NCBI GenBank assembly: GCA_913776045.1
Contig: CAJYOI010000042.1
Location: 1 to 64,000, forward strand
Reading direction: 5' to 3'
Source: an uncultured Sphingomonas sp.
GTDB lineage: Bacteria > Pseudomonadota > Alphaproteobacteria > Sphingomonadales > Sphingomonadaceae
DNA length: 64,000 nucleotides
This document shows positions 47,332 to 56,085 of this stretch, piece by piece. A model generated the notes under the pieces. That model saw only the letters and a program-made list of their open reading frames with translations. It was not told where the DNA came from and searched no databases. The translations under genes were made by a program, and so were the position numbers. How positions within the stretch are numbered: the stretch's first letter is position 1; every line of letters begins with the position of its first letter.

Positions 47332-47604
47332 TCAGCCCTTCACGTGGCCGCTGATGTGCTTGTTCATTTCGAACATCGTGACCTTGTCCTTGCCGAAGAC
47401 CTTCTTGAGCTTGTCGTCGGCCAGGATTTCGCGCTTGTTTTCCGGGTTCTGGAGATTGTTCTTCTTGATGTGTTCCCACATCTTGCTGACAATCTCACTG
47501 CGCGGCAGCGGGCCGTTGCCGACGACTGCGGCGAGCTCGGGCGAGGGGGTCACCGGCTTCGAGATGCCGCCGCGTGCCGCACCTGCCTTCTTCGCTTCTG
47601 CCAT
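47332..47604 (-). CDS. SWIB/MDM2 domain-containing protein
   Basis: A 90-residue basic protein made almost wholly of a SWIB/MDM2 domain: LPRSEIVSKMWEHIKKNNLQ, then NKREILADDKLKKVFGKDKVTMFEM. Eukaryotic relatives are chromatin-remodelling subunits; in bacteria the domain occurs alone or fused to topoisomerase I, with unknown function, probably nucleic-acid associated. It is followed downstream by its own terminator. DUF2945 lies upstream on the same strand, 44 bases away, and both are small stand-alone proteins. Confidence 0.92.
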   Translation of the reverse strand: MAEAKKAGAARGGISKPVTPSPELAAVVGNGPLPRSEIVSKMWEHIKKNNLQNPENKREILADDKLKKVFGKDKVTMFEMNKHISGHVKG

Positions 47605-47648
47605 TGTCTTCTCCTGTCGTTGCAGCCGCCCCGCAGGGCGCTGACTGG

Positions 47649-47858
47649 TTATTCCTTGGTAAGCGCCGACGGCTTGTGCGCCGCTTTGCCCCCGCTGTCG
47701 CTCTTGACGATGTATTGCGGGTCGTCCGGCGTGGCGCTCACTTTGTGGCCCTTGATCGAGGTGTTCGACGTCACCTTCTTCTCGACCTTACCGTGCGCCG
47801 TTCCGCCGGGCGATTTCCACTTTACCTCGTCGCCCTTCTTCAGCTGCTTCGTCACCAA
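47649..47858 (-). CDS. DUF2945 (HVA1/hypervirulence-associated TUDOR-like) protein
   Basis: A 69-residue protein reading KKGDEVKWKSPGGTAHGKVEKKVT, then DDPQYIVKSDSGGKAAHKPSAL. These are the marks of the DUF2945/HVA1 family, a small SH3/Tudor-like barrel with no known activity. The neighbouring SWIB gene is on the same strand, and both may be expressed from the promoter upstream of this gene. Confidence 0.88.
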   Translation of the reverse strand: MVTKQLKKGDEVKWKSPGGTAHGKVEKKVTSNTSIKGHKVSATPDDPQYIVKSDSGGKAAHKPSALTKE

Positions 47859-47987
47859 ACCATCTCCTCATCGGGAATCGATAGGAAGATAATCTCGCGG
47901 CGTGCTGATGGTTGCATGGCCGAAAGGACCGGCCCTGTCGAGAGGGGGAGGGGGCGCACCGCCGAAACGGCCCCCTCCCGAAATGCG

Positions 47988-50579
47988 TCAGAAGCCGAAG
48001 CGGCCGGTGATGCCGTAGAAGCGCGGTTGGCTGGGGTAGCCGGCGAACGTGCCGGTCTGCTCCGGCACCGCGAAGCCCGTGACGTTGTAATATTGGTTCG
48101 TCAGGTTTTCGACCCACAGTTCCAGGCGTTTGGTGCGGTCTTCGCTCTGCACGCCGATGCGCGCGTTGATGATCGGATAGCCCGGATTGAAGATCGGCGT
48201 GCGGCCCGTGATCGGGTTGGGCGACGCCGAGGGGATGTTGACCTCCGAATTGTAGCGCATGTCGGCGTGGAGCAACGCGCGCCATTCGCTGGTCAGGCGC
48301 GGGGTCCAGGTCGTGGCGATCGTAACGACATTCTCGGGCTGGTTATTAATACGCTGACCCTCGGAGCCGGCGAAGAGCGTACCATTGAAATTGTTCGATG
48401 CGTCATAGCGCGCGTCGAGCCAGGTGTAGCCCAGGCGGACGTTGAAATCGCGGATCGGCTGAATGACCGCTTCGGCCTCGACGCCCTTGCTGGTCGTGCG
48501 CGGAATGTTGAAGACGACGAAGCTGTTGCCGCTGAACAGCAGGTTCTGCAGGTTCTGGAACTTCTGGTAGAAGACCGCGGCATTGAAGGTGAAGGCGCGC
48601 GAGGGGCTCATCTTGACGCCCAGTTCGTACGCGTCGACCGTCTCGGCGCCGAAACGCAGATCGCTCGCCTGCGGGCCGTTGCCGCCCAGGATGACCGAGT
48701 CGAAGCTCGCCTGGTCCATGTTGTAGCCGCCCGACTTATAACCGCGGTCGTAACTGACGTAGCTTAGTACCTTGTCCGACAGCTTGTAGGACAGCTTGGC
48801 GGTGCTGGTCAGCTTGTCCTCGGTCCGTTTATCGGCATAGCTGCCGTTGAATTCGGTCGATACCGCCGGATTGCACGACAGCAGAAACAGGTTGTTGAAC
48901 AGCGTCTGGTTCGCCGCGCGGATCGCGGTGCGATAGGTCACGGCGCGCGGGTCGGCGCTGTTGAAGAAGCCGCACGCGGTGGTGTCGTTGCGGATCGTCG
49001 CGCTGAAGTCCTTCGTTTCGTGGTTCCAGCGCGCGCCCAGCGTCAGCGACAGCCGGTCGGTGACGTTGATGATGTTGTGCGTGAAGGCGGCAAACGCGTT
49101 GGTCTTCGTGCCATAGTCATTGTTGTTGCCCTGGCCCGCGGCATTGCCGGTCAGCGGCGTGTTCAAATAGGCGAACAGCGCCGGATTGGCAGCAGCTGCG
49201 GCCTGGAGTTGCGGGCTGGAAGCCAGCAGAACCTGGCTGAACAGCGGCACGCCGCCCGCCTGGCCGGCGGCCGGGAATGAGCCGAAGAATTGCGCACCGG
49301 TCGGCAGCGCTGCGCTGGCCGTCGCGCCGCGCAACAGGAAGTCGACATAGCGGTTAGCGTCGTTGCCCAGGCGCACCGTGTCGTACAGGCGATTGTCTTC
49401 GTTCAGGTAGAAGCCGCCGACAAGGAAATCGAGCTTGCCGTCGAACAGCGAGCCCTGGAGGCGCAGTTCCTGCGTGAAGTCCTTGATGCCGACGCGGTAG
49501 CCCTGACGATAGGCACGATCGATACCCGAGAAATCGATGTCCTGATCGCGCAGCACGCGCCAGTCGCGATAGGCGGTGATCGAGGTCAGCTTCAGGTCGC
49601 CGATGTCGGCGTTCAGCTCACCTGACACGCCCCAGTCGCGCACCTTTTCGGCATAGTTGCGATTGGGCGAGATCGCCATCGTGCGATCCTGCGGCGGGCC
49701 ATCGTAGATGCCGTCGCGCCCCGACAGGCCGGCGATCGCGTCGATCGCGGCCGCGGTCGGGCCACGCACTACGGTGACGGCGCCGCAGCACTGCTCGTCG
49801 GTCTTGTAGTAATCCCCGATCAGGCGGAAGCTGAAGGCGGACGTGTCGTACAGCGCCTGACCGCGGACGTACCAGCGGTCGAGGTCGTTGATCGCGCGGC
49901 CCGGCGTGTTCGCATCCTTGATGTAGCCGTCACGCTGCCGCCAGCCGCCGTCTACGCGAAGCGCCAGCTGCTCGCTGACCGGGCCGGTCACGCCGGCCTT
50001 CACCGAATAGGCGTCGTAATTGCCGTACGTGCCCTCGACATAGCCGCCGAGATCGAACTTCGGCTGCGCGGTGAAGATGCTGAGCGCGCCGGCCGAGGTG
50101 TTGCGACCGAACAGCGTACCCTGCGGCCCGCGCAGGATTTCGACGCGGTCGACTTCGGGAAGCTCGGCGACCGCGATACCGGCGCGGCTGCGGAAGACGC
50201 CGTCGATGAAGATGCCGACGGCTGGTTCGAAGCCGGGATTGTCGCCCGACGTGCCGATACCGCGGATCGAGATGTTGGTGTTGTTGGCGTTCGACTGGCC
50301 GGTAACGGTCTGCAGCGACGGCGCCAACTGCTCCAGCCCGCGCACGTCGGTGACGTTGGCGTTCTGCAACAGGTCGCCGGCGACAGCGGTGATCGCGATC
50401 GGTACGTCCTGCACGGTTTCGTCGCGGCGGGTCGCGGTAACGACGATGTCGTTGGCCGACTGATAGTCCTGCTCGCTCGCGGCCGCGCCACCGGTGCCGG
50501 TGGTCGGCGCAGTTTGCGCTGTGGCAGGCGTAGCAGCGACCATCGCCAGAACGGATGCAGTGAACAGGCTGGTTTTCAT
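47988..50579 (-). CDS. TonB-dependent receptor
   Basis: A second outer-membrane TonB-energised receptor, 863 residues. The signal peptide (KTSLFTASVLAMVAATPATAQ) is clear; a TonB-box region NDIVVTATRRDE follows near residue 45, the plug has VEILRGPQGTLFGRNTSAG near residue 150, and the barrel ends Tyr-Gly-Ile-Thr-Gly-Arg-Phe-Gly-Phe, a normal C-terminal aromatic. ATG 50579 is chosen since GAGGGG sits nine bases before it; another ATG three codons upstream is too close to that site. The substrate is unknown and no linked transporter is seen. Divergent from folE. Confidence 0.92.
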   Translation of the reverse strand: MKTSLFTASVLAMVAATPATAQTAPTTGTGGAAASEQDYQSANDIVVTATRRDETVQDVPIAITAVAGDLLQNANVTDVRGLEQLAPSLQTVTGQSNANNTNISIRGIGTSGDNPGFEPAVGIFIDGVFRSRAGIAVAELPEVDRVEILRGPQGTLFGRNTSAGALSIFTAQPKFDLGGYVEGTYGNYDAYSVKAGVTGPVSEQLALRVDGGWRQRDGYIKDANTPGRAINDLDRWYVRGQALYDTSAFSFRLIGDYYKTDEQCCGAVTVVRGPTAAAIDAIAGLSGRDGIYDGPPQDRTMAISPNRNYAEKVRDWGVSGELNADIGDLKLTSITAYRDWRVLRDQDIDFSGIDRAYRQGYRVGIKDFTQELRLQGSLFDGKLDFLVGGFYLNEDNRLYDTVRLGNDANRYVDFLLRGATASAALPTGAQFFGSFPAAGQAGGVPLFSQVLLASSPQLQAAAAANPALFAYLNTPLTGNAAGQGNNNDYGTKTNAFAAFTHNIINVTDRLSLTLGARWNHETKDFSATIRNDTTACGFFNSADPRAVTYRTAIRAANQTLFNNLFLLSCNPAVSTEFNGSYADKRTEDKLTSTAKLSYKLSDKVLSYVSYDRGYKSGGYNMDQASFDSVILGGNGPQASDLRFGAETVDAYELGVKMSPSRAFTFNAAVFYQKFQNLQNLLFSGNSFVVFNIPRTTSKGVEAEAVIQPIRDFNVRLGYTWLDARYDASNNFNGTLFAGSEGQRINNQPENVVTIATTWTPRLTSEWRALLHADMRYNSEVNIPSASPNPITGRTPIFNPGYPIINARIGVQSEDRTKRLELWVENLTNQYYNVTGFAVPEQTGTFAGYPSQPRFYGITGRFGF

Positions 50580-50797
50580 AAAAGACATCCCCTCTTCGGT
50601 GCCGGCCGCCTCTGGCGTACCGACTGAAAAATCTACTACGCTCAAGTAACGAAACCGGTTTCGGCGCGTCAACAATAGCAGGGCTTGGAATTGGCGGATT
50701 TGCGCCAATGTTGCCCGAATGGAACGATCCGCCGTAAGCGTCTGGTTTTGAGGACCGATGCCGTAGCGGAAACCGGATCGCAAGCCGAAGGAACACA

Positions 50798-51424
50798 ATG
50801 ATCGACTCTCACGCATCCGACATTTCCGATGGCGATCTCATCGGCCCTGCGCCCAAAGTTCCCGTACCCGACGACGTCGCAGCGGCGGTCGCGACGCTGA
50901 TTCGCTGGGCGGGCGACGATCCGACGCGCGAAGGCCTGCTCGACACCCCGAAGCGCGTGGCACGCGCATGGAAGGAATATTGCCAGGGCTATGGCGAGGA
51001 TCCGAAGGTCCATCTGTCCCGCGTGTTCGAGGAGGTCGGCGGGTACGACGAAATCGTGCTGCTGAAGGATATTCCGTTCCAGTCGCACTGCGAACATCAC
51101 ATGGCCCCCATCATAGGTCGTGCGCACATCGCCTATCTGCCGAAGGATCATGTCGTCGGTATTTCAAAGCTGGCGCGTGTGCTGCACGGCTATGCCCGTC
51201 GGCTGCAGGTGCAGGAGCGGCTGACGGCGGAAGTCGCGGATTGCATCTGGGAAGGACTCAAGCCGCGCGGCGTGGCCGTCGTGATCGAGGCGACCCACGC
51301 CTGCATGACCGCCCGCGGCGTCCGGACGCCCGGCGTCGGCATGGTCACCAGCCGGATGATGGGCATTTTCCGCGAGGACGAACGCAGCCGCAAGGAAGTC
51401 TTGGCCTTGATGGGAATGCGATGA
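50798..51424 (+). CDS. folE: GTP cyclohydrolase I
   Basis: Converts GTP to dihydroneopterin triphosphate, the entry to folate synthesis. The 208-residue protein has [19 protein letters not shown] near residue 50, zinc ligands Cys and His in [44 protein letters not shown] near residue 122 and the late [10 protein letters not shown] motif. AAGGA precedes the ATG. The next gene overlaps its stop by four bases. Confidence 0.96.
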   Translation: MIDSHASDISDGDLIGPAPKVPVPDDVAAAVATLIRWAGDDPTREGLLDTPKRVARAWKEYCQGYGEDPKVHLSRVFEEVGGYDEIVLLKDIPFQSHCEHHMAPIIGRAHIAYLPKDHVVGISKLARVLHGYARRLQVQERLTAEVADCIWEGLKPRGVAVVIEATHACMTARGVRTPGVGMVTSRMMGIFREDERSRKEVLALMGMR

Positions 51425-52287
51425 TCCTCACCGATCCCGCAGCGATGCATCGGACGGTGGTCGCGGCGTACCCCGACCTCGCGGGTGAAGCGATGACGGT
51501 GCACGACGGCGGCTGGGATAGCGTCGCGATCGAGGCGGGGCCGTGGATCTGCAAGTTTCCGCGGGACGAGGACGGCGTCGATGCATTGCGACGCGAGGCG
51601 GCGGTGCTCGACATCGTGCGGCCTCGGCTGACGATGCCGGTGCCGGACATGATCGTCATCGATGGGCCGCCGTTGTTCACCCGCCACCGGATGCTGCCGG
51701 GCGCGGCGCTGACCGTCGACACCTATACCACGCTGTCGGTGGATCGCCGGACCGACTTGGCGAAGGATGTCGCGCGGTTCCTGGCCGAGCTTCATGCGAT
51801 CGACGCGGATTGGTCTGTCGTGGATGTGCCCACGGAGGGCGAGGAGGACGACGTCGATCTCGCAGACGGTCTTGCGCTTCTCCCGTCCGATCTGCGCGGC
51901 GCGGCAGAGCGGATGATTGCCGATCACGCCGCACTCGAACCCGATCCACTGGGTGAGGGGCTTTGTTACCTCGATGCCCATGGCCGCAATTTCGCCTTCG
52001 ATGTGCAGGCGGGACGGCTGGCCGGGGTCTATGATTTCGGCGACGTCGCGGTTGTCGGGCGGCACGAGGAGTTCATCGAGCCGGCGTATGTTTCCCGGGA
52101 ATTCGCGCGCAATGTGATCGCGGCGTACGAAGCGCGAACCGGGCAGGCGATCGACCGGGCGCGGGTGGAAACGCTGATCGGCATGCAGCGGCTGATCGAA
52201 CTTGCCGAGGACGCCGACCATCCCGCGCATGGGGTGGCGGTGCGGGCCCATGCGCGCGACTGGTTCGCCCAGCCGACCTTATGCTGA
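51421..52287 (+). CDS. Aminoglycoside phosphotransferase (APH)-like kinase
   Basis: A 288-residue protein with the APH/choline-kinase fold. The N-lobe has [19 protein letters not shown] with the ATP-binding Lys; the catalytic loop reads [12 protein letters not shown] near residue 182, a variant of the usual HGD-x-x-x-x-N, and the metal-binding Asp is in [13 protein letters not shown] near residue 203. Family members phosphorylate many small molecules; resistance should not be assumed. Translationally coupled to folE by an ATGA overlap, a link that hints at a metabolic substrate. Confidence 0.85.
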   Translation: MILTDPAAMHRTVVAAYPDLAGEAMTVHDGGWDSVAIEAGPWICKFPRDEDGVDALRREAAVLDIVRPRLTMPVPDMIVIDGPPLFTRHRMLPGAALTVDTYTTLSVDRRTDLAKDVARFLAELHAIDADWSVVDVPTEGEEDDVDLADGLALLPSDLRGAAERMIADHAALEPDPLGEGLCYLDAHGRNFAFDVQAGRLAGVYDFGDVAVVGRHEEFIEPAYVSREFARNVIAAYEARTGQAIDRARVETLIGMQRLIELAEDADHPAHGVAVRAHARDWFAQPTLC

Positions 52288-52327
52288 TGCACCAGGCGGA
52301 CTAGATTCGGTTCATTGGGAGATCGCC

Positions 52328-52573
52328 ATGCGCCATTCGATCAAGATCAAGTCGATCAGCTACGTCGCGGCGAACGTCGCGGAGATCCTCGATCAGCTGA
52401 CGGAAACCCGCTATCCGTTGATTGTTGAGCAGAACGGCGAAGCGAAGGCGGTGCTGCAGGACGTTCGCAGCTACGAAGAAACGCGGGAGACGCTGGCGCT
52501 GCTGCGGATCATCGCATTGGCCGATGAGGACATTGCGTCCCGGCGCGCGTATGCCTGCCGACGAAGTCGATGA
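52328..52573 (+). CDS. Phd/YefM-type antitoxin, apparent frameshift near the C-terminus
   Basis: An 81-residue antitoxin that should bind its own promoter and neutralise the toxin encoded next. The Phd/YefM core is clear: ISYVAANVAEILDQLTETRYPLIVEQNGEAKAVLQDVRSYEE. As read it ends in an odd basic tail (RRAYACRRSR). If one C is removed near 52548 (CCC to CC) the frame instead continues RMPADEVDDAVRAP to TGA 52605-52607, which overlaps the toxin ATG as ATGA, the usual coupling. So either a base-call error or a real mutation has altered the toxin-contacting tail. Confidence 0.85.
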   Translation: MRHSIKIKSISYVAANVAEILDQLTETRYPLIVEQNGEAKAVLQDVRSYEETRETLALLRIIALADEDIASRRAYACRRSR

Positions 52574-52603
52574 CGCTGTCCGCGCCCCTCGCTCCACTGA
52601 TCG

Positions 52604-52951
52604 ATGAGCCGGCGGTACAGGATCTTCTTCACGCCAGCTCCTCGTCGGGATCTCGAAGCGCTCGACGATCATCTGGTCGCTACGGAAAGCATAGAGATCG
52701 CCGAGCGCGTTCTGGCTGAGATAAGTCGACGGATTACGGCGCTCGTAGAGTTTCCAGAGCGCGGATCGGTTCCGGTCGACCTACGCACCATCGGTCCCCA
52801 GATGACGCGACAAATCGTCGTCAGGCGAAACCGCATGCTCTACCGTGGGATCGAGGATGCGGTCGTTGTCCTTTTGATCGCCGACGGCCATCGCGACATG
52901 CAGACGCTGTTGCGTCTGCGCCTGCTCACCCCGCCCGATTCGCCGCGCTGA
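52604..52951 (+). CDS. RelE/ParE family toxin
   Basis: A 115-residue toxin paired with the Phd-like antitoxin upstream. It shows the RelE/ParE fold sequence: [44 protein letters not shown], then [24 protein letters not shown]. ParE members poison gyrase, RelE members cut mRNA on ribosomes; the sequence alone does not decide. The 3' end overlaps the convergent leuA gene by 26 bases. Confidence 0.88.
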   Translation: MSRRYRIFFTPAPRRDLEALDDHLVATESIEIAERVLAEISRRITALVEFPERGSVPVDLRTIGPQMTRQIVVRRNRMLYRGIEDAVVVLLIADGHRDMQTLLRLRLLTPPDSPR

Positions 52952-54587
52952 GCACCGCGCGAACGCTCGCGGTCGCAACGTCGGCATCGATGCCCACGCC
53001 CCAGACCGTACCGCCGTCTGCGGTGCGGCATTCGACATAGGCGGCCGCCTGCGCATCGGCGCCGTGGCCGATGGCGTGTTCGGAATAGTCCACCACGTCG
53101 AGCACCGGCCCGGTCGTGTCTGCGAGCGCCGCGATCACGCCTGAGATCAGGCCGTTGCCGCGGCCGGAGATCGAGCGTTCCTCGCCGTCCACCGCTACGC
53201 GGCCGACGAAGATGCGATCGCCGACCGCGCCGCTTTCCTCATAATCGACCAGGGCGAAACGGTCGCTCGCTTTGGCCAGATACGTCGCCTCGAAGCAGGA
53301 CCAGATATCGGCCGCGCCCAGTTCGCGGCTGGTCGCGTCGGCCATTGCCTGGACGTACCGGCTGAAGTCGGCCTGCAGGCGCTTGGGCAGCTTCAGGCCC
53401 TTGTCCTGTTCCAGCACCCAGGCCACGCCGCCCTTGCCCGACTGCGAATTGACGCGGATCACGGCTTCGTAATCGCGACCGACGTCCTTCGGGTCGATCG
53501 GCAGGTAGGGGACTTCCCAATAATCGTCATTGCGCGCGTCCTGCGCCGCGAAGCCCTTCTTGATCGCGTCCTGATGGCTACCCGAAAAGGCGGTAAAGAC
53601 CAGGTCGCCACCGTAGGGATGACGCGGGTGGACCGGCAGTTGGGTGCAATATTCGACCGTCTTGATGACCCGGTCGATGTCCGAGAAATCGAGGCCCGGA
53701 TCAATTCCCTGCGTGTACATGTTGAGCGCGACGGTGACGAGGCACACGTTGCCGGTACGCTCGCCATTGCCGAACAGGCAGCCCTCGACACGGTCGGCGC
53801 CCGCCATCAGCCCCAGCTCGGTCGCAGCGACACCGGTACCGCGGTCGTTGTGGGTGTGGAGCGAGATGACGACCGAGTCGCGATTCCGGATGTTGCGCCC
53901 GAACCATTCGACCTGATCTGCATAGACGTTGGGCGTCGCGCATTCGACGGTCGCGGGCAGGTTGAAGATGATCGGCTTGTCCGGCGTCGGCTGGAGCACG
54001 TCCATCACCGCCTCGCAGACGTCGAGGCTGACCTCCAGTTCGGCGGTCGAGAAGGTCTCGGGCGAATATTCGAACCGCCAGTCGGTGCCGGGATATTTGG
54101 CAGCCTGGTCGCGAAGCACCTTCGCACCTTCGACCGCGACCTCGCGCACCTGCGCCGGCGTCATGCCGAAAACGATGCGCCGCCACGCCGGGCTGACGGC
54201 GTTGTAGAGGTGGACGATCGCGGTCTTCGCCCCCTCCAGGCTGGCGAAGCTCGTTTCGATCAGGTCGCGGCGCGATTGGGTCAGCACCTGGACGGTCACG
54301 TCGTCGGGAATGCGACCGTTCCGGACGAGGCCCGAGATGAAGTCGAATTCGGTCGCGCCGGCGCTCGGGAAACCGACCTCGATCTCCTTCAGCCCGACCG
54401 ACACCAGCAGGTCGAAGAAACGCGCCTTCTTCTCCGCGTCCATCGGGTCGATCAGAGCCTGATTGCCGTCGCGCATATCGGTCGACAGCCAGCGCGGGAC
54501 CTGGGTGATCGTCCGCGACGGCCATTGGCGGTCGGGCAGGGCGATGGTCGGGAAGGGGCGGTATTTGGTCGAAGGATTGCGCAACAT
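52926..54587 (-). CDS. leuA: 2-isopropylmalate synthase
   Basis: Condenses acetyl-CoA with 2-oxoisovalerate, the committed step to leucine. The 553-residue protein is of the long LeuA type ([19 protein letters not shown] near residue 32 carries the catalytic Arg and metal Asp). Later motifs include [28 protein letters not shown] (metal-binding His pair) and a C-terminal LeuA regulatory domain that binds leucine for feedback inhibition. A leucine-rich leader ORF and an inverted repeat precede it on the same strand, so attenuation by leucine supply is likely. Confidence 0.95.
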   Translation of the reverse strand: MLRNPSTKYRPFPTIALPDRQWPSRTITQVPRWLSTDMRDGNQALIDPMDAEKKARFFDLLVSVGLKEIEVGFPSAGATEFDFISGLVRNGRIPDDVTVQVLTQSRRDLIETSFASLEGAKTAIVHLYNAVSPAWRRIVFGMTPAQVREVAVEGAKVLRDQAAKYPGTDWRFEYSPETFSTAELEVSLDVCEAVMDVLQPTPDKPIIFNLPATVECATPNVYADQVEWFGRNIRNRDSVVISLHTHNDRGTGVAATELGLMAGADRVEGCLFGNGERTGNVCLVTVALNMYTQGIDPGLDFSDIDRVIKTVEYCTQLPVHPRHPYGGDLVFTAFSGSHQDAIKKGFAAQDARNDDYWEVPYLPIDPKDVGRDYEAVIRVNSQSGKGGVAWVLEQDKGLKLPKRLQADFSRYVQAMADATSRELGAADIWSCFEATYLAKASDRFALVDYEESGAVGDRIFVGRVAVDGEERSISGRGNGLISGVIAALADTTGPVLDVVDYSEHAIGHGADAQAAAYVECRTADGGTVWGVGIDADVATASVRAVLSAANRAG

Positions 54588-54638
54588 GGGAATGCTCTCG
54601 CTCGCGTCAGCGGTTCGTCTTTCGGGTCGGTGCTTTGG

Positions 54639-54694
54639 CCCTTAGGCGGATCGCCGCGCGTCATTCGCGCGCAGCCGTCGGTCGCGCCTAAGGG
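54639..54694 (-). promoter_or_regulatory. Attenuator-like inverted repeat before leuA
   Basis: Perfect 10-base arms CCCTTAGGCG (54639-54648) and CGCCTAAGGG (54685-54694) bracket a 36-base loop with its own CGCGCG hairpin. On the minus strand the first arm covers the last codons and stop of the leader peptide, so a ribosome there would block pairing. No T-run follows, so the mechanism (termination or occlusion of leuA translation) is open. Confidence 0.65.
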
Positions 54695-54735
54695 CGCGTA
54701 AGTCGAAGCAGCGAGAGGCGAAGCATCGTCGTCAT
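54688..54735 (-). CDS. leuL: leuA leader peptide
   Basis: A 15-codon frame reading MTTMLRLSLLRLTRP: five of fifteen codons are leucine (CTT, CTC, CTG, CTT, CTT), clustered in eight positions. AGAGG lies six bases before the ATG. It ends 100 bases upstream of leuA, inside the inverted repeat. Leader peptides of this type sense charged tRNA-Leu by ribosome stalling. Leucine content and hairpin overlap are seen; the regulatory role is inferred. Confidence 0.72.
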   Translation of the reverse strand: MTTMLRLSLLRLTRP

Positions 54736-54820
54736 TGCACCTCTCGCCTATCGCGCATCCGGGGCCCAAGTCCAGCGTAACAATTGCAACCAGTTTTCTC
54801 GATGAATCGGCTGCGATCAG

Positions 54821-54834
54821 TTGATGTCGATCAA
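54821..54834. promoter_or_regulatory. Consensus FNR/FixK-type binding site
   Basis: TTGATGTCGATCAA matches the consensus TTGAT-N4-ATCAA perfectly, within a longer 20-bp palindrome (54818-54837). It lies 43 bases before the ATG I use for the BLUF gene and 86 bases before the leu leader on the other strand. Binding by an FNR, FnrL or FixK relative would tie one or both genes to oxygen supply. Confidence 0.7.
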
Positions 54835-54876
54835 CTGCGCATTTTCAATGATTTAAGGTTTCCATCTCAAAAGAGC

Positions 54877-55311
54877 ATGACGGGCGGGGGGCTCGAACGG
54901 ATCGACTGCGACATGCGCCAGATACTGTATATCAGCACCGCTGCGGGCAGTGTGATCGCCAACGATGCAAACGAGATCCTGGCGACGTCGAACCGCAACA
55001 ACACGGCCGACGGCGTGACGGGTCTGCTGTATTTCGATGGCAAGCGGTTTCTGCAGGCGCTGGAGGGCGAGCCGTCGGCCGTCGCGCGAGCGCTGTCGCG
55101 GATCGAGGGCGACCCCAGGCATCGTGCGATCGTCATCCTTTCGGATCGGACGGTCGACGCTCGAGAATTCGGCAGTTGGTCGATGGCCTATCGCGCCACA
55201 GGGACCGATGCCGACGGTTTCATCGCGCGCGTGGCCGATCTGGTGTCCGGCGCGTCGGCCAATGTCCGAGCGACCTTCACCAGCTTTGCCGAGGCGCGCC
55301 GCGCTGCGTAA
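54877..55311 (+). CDS. BLUF domain blue-light sensor protein
   Basis: A 144-residue single-domain photoreceptor that binds FAD and changes its hydrogen bonds in blue light. The core begins MRQILYIST with the key Tyr, then ATSNRNNTADGVTGLLYFDG with the flavin-contacting Asn, FLQALEGE with the essential Gln, and FGSWSMAY with the Trp of the switching strand. All four signalling residues are present. The start may be ATG 54877 or ATG 54913, the latter directly before the core. No output domain is attached, so it acts through a partner. It lies behind the FNR-type box. Confidence 0.9.
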   Translation: MTGGGLERIDCDMRQILYISTAAGSVIANDANEILATSNRNNTADGVTGLLYFDGKRFLQALEGEPSAVARALSRIEGDPRHRAIVILSDRTVDAREFGSWSMAYRATGTDADGFIARVADLVSGASANVRATFTSFAEARRAA

Positions 55312-55332
55312 GCGGACGCGCCCCGATGTACC

Positions 55333-55968
55333 TTACTTCTCGAACGCCGCGGTGATGTCGAGCTTCACCGCGTCCGACACCATCGGGATGGCGTAGTTCA
55401 CGCCGAAGTCGCTGCGCTTGATCGTGGTCGACGCGTGGAAGCCGACGGTTTCCTTCCCGCCCATCTGCGCCGGCATCTTGCCCGCGCCCGAGAAAGTGGC
55501 GTCGAGCGTCACCGGCTTCGTTACGCCGTTCAGCGTCAGATTGCCGGCGATCTTCGCGCGCTGACCGGTGGCGACGACGCTGGTCGATACGAAGCGGGCG
55601 TCGGCCGGAGCGGCGCCGAAGAAGTCTGGCTTGCCGCCGTCCTTGCCGGCACGCAGCAGGTGCGCGGTCAGGCCGGCGCTGGCCGTCGTCACTTTCGATA
55701 CCGGGATGGTCACATCGACCTTCGACGCGTTGGGGCGCTTCGGGTCGAGCGTCAGCGTGCCGGTGACACTGCCGAAGATGCCGAAATAGTCGTTGAAGCC
55801 CAAATGATCGACGCGCCAGCCGACCAGCGTGTGGTTGGGATCGACCGAATAGGTGCCCCCGGTGATGGCGGCCGGATTTTTCGACCCCGGCGCCTGCATC
55901 GCCTGCTGAGCAACGATCGGCGTGGCGATCGCGGCGGTGGCGGCGATCAGGATGAGCGGCAGGCGCAT
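55333..55968 (-). CDS. YceI family periplasmic protein
   Basis: A 211-residue exported protein with signal peptide RLPLILIAATAAIATPIVAQ. The YceI lipocalin-like fold is seen in GGTYSVDPNHTLVGWRVDHLGFNDYFG, then TVTIPVSKV-like VDVTIPVSKVTTA and NLTLNGVTKPVTLDATF. Relatives bind polyisoprenoids such as ubiquinone-8. It lies between the BLUF gene (convergent) and the TonB-like gene. Ligand not deducible. Confidence 0.93.
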   Translation of the reverse strand: MRLPLILIAATAAIATPIVAQQAMQAPGSKNPAAITGGTYSVDPNHTLVGWRVDHLGFNDYFGIFGSVTGTLTLDPKRPNASKVDVTIPVSKVTTASAGLTAHLLRAGKDGGKPDFFGAAPADARFVSTSVVATGQRAKIAGNLTLNGVTKPVTLDATFSGAGKMPAQMGGKETVGFHASTTIKRSDFGVNYAIPMVSDAVKLDITAAFEK

Positions 55969-56085
55969 GTAATGTCTCCCTATCTGGTTGGCACGAGGGT
56001 GAAGGAGCGGCGGTGGGGCGTCAAACTCCGATTTCGAAACGCAGCGTTTGCGAAACGATTGTCGCCGGTCGTCGGGAGCGTCGCG

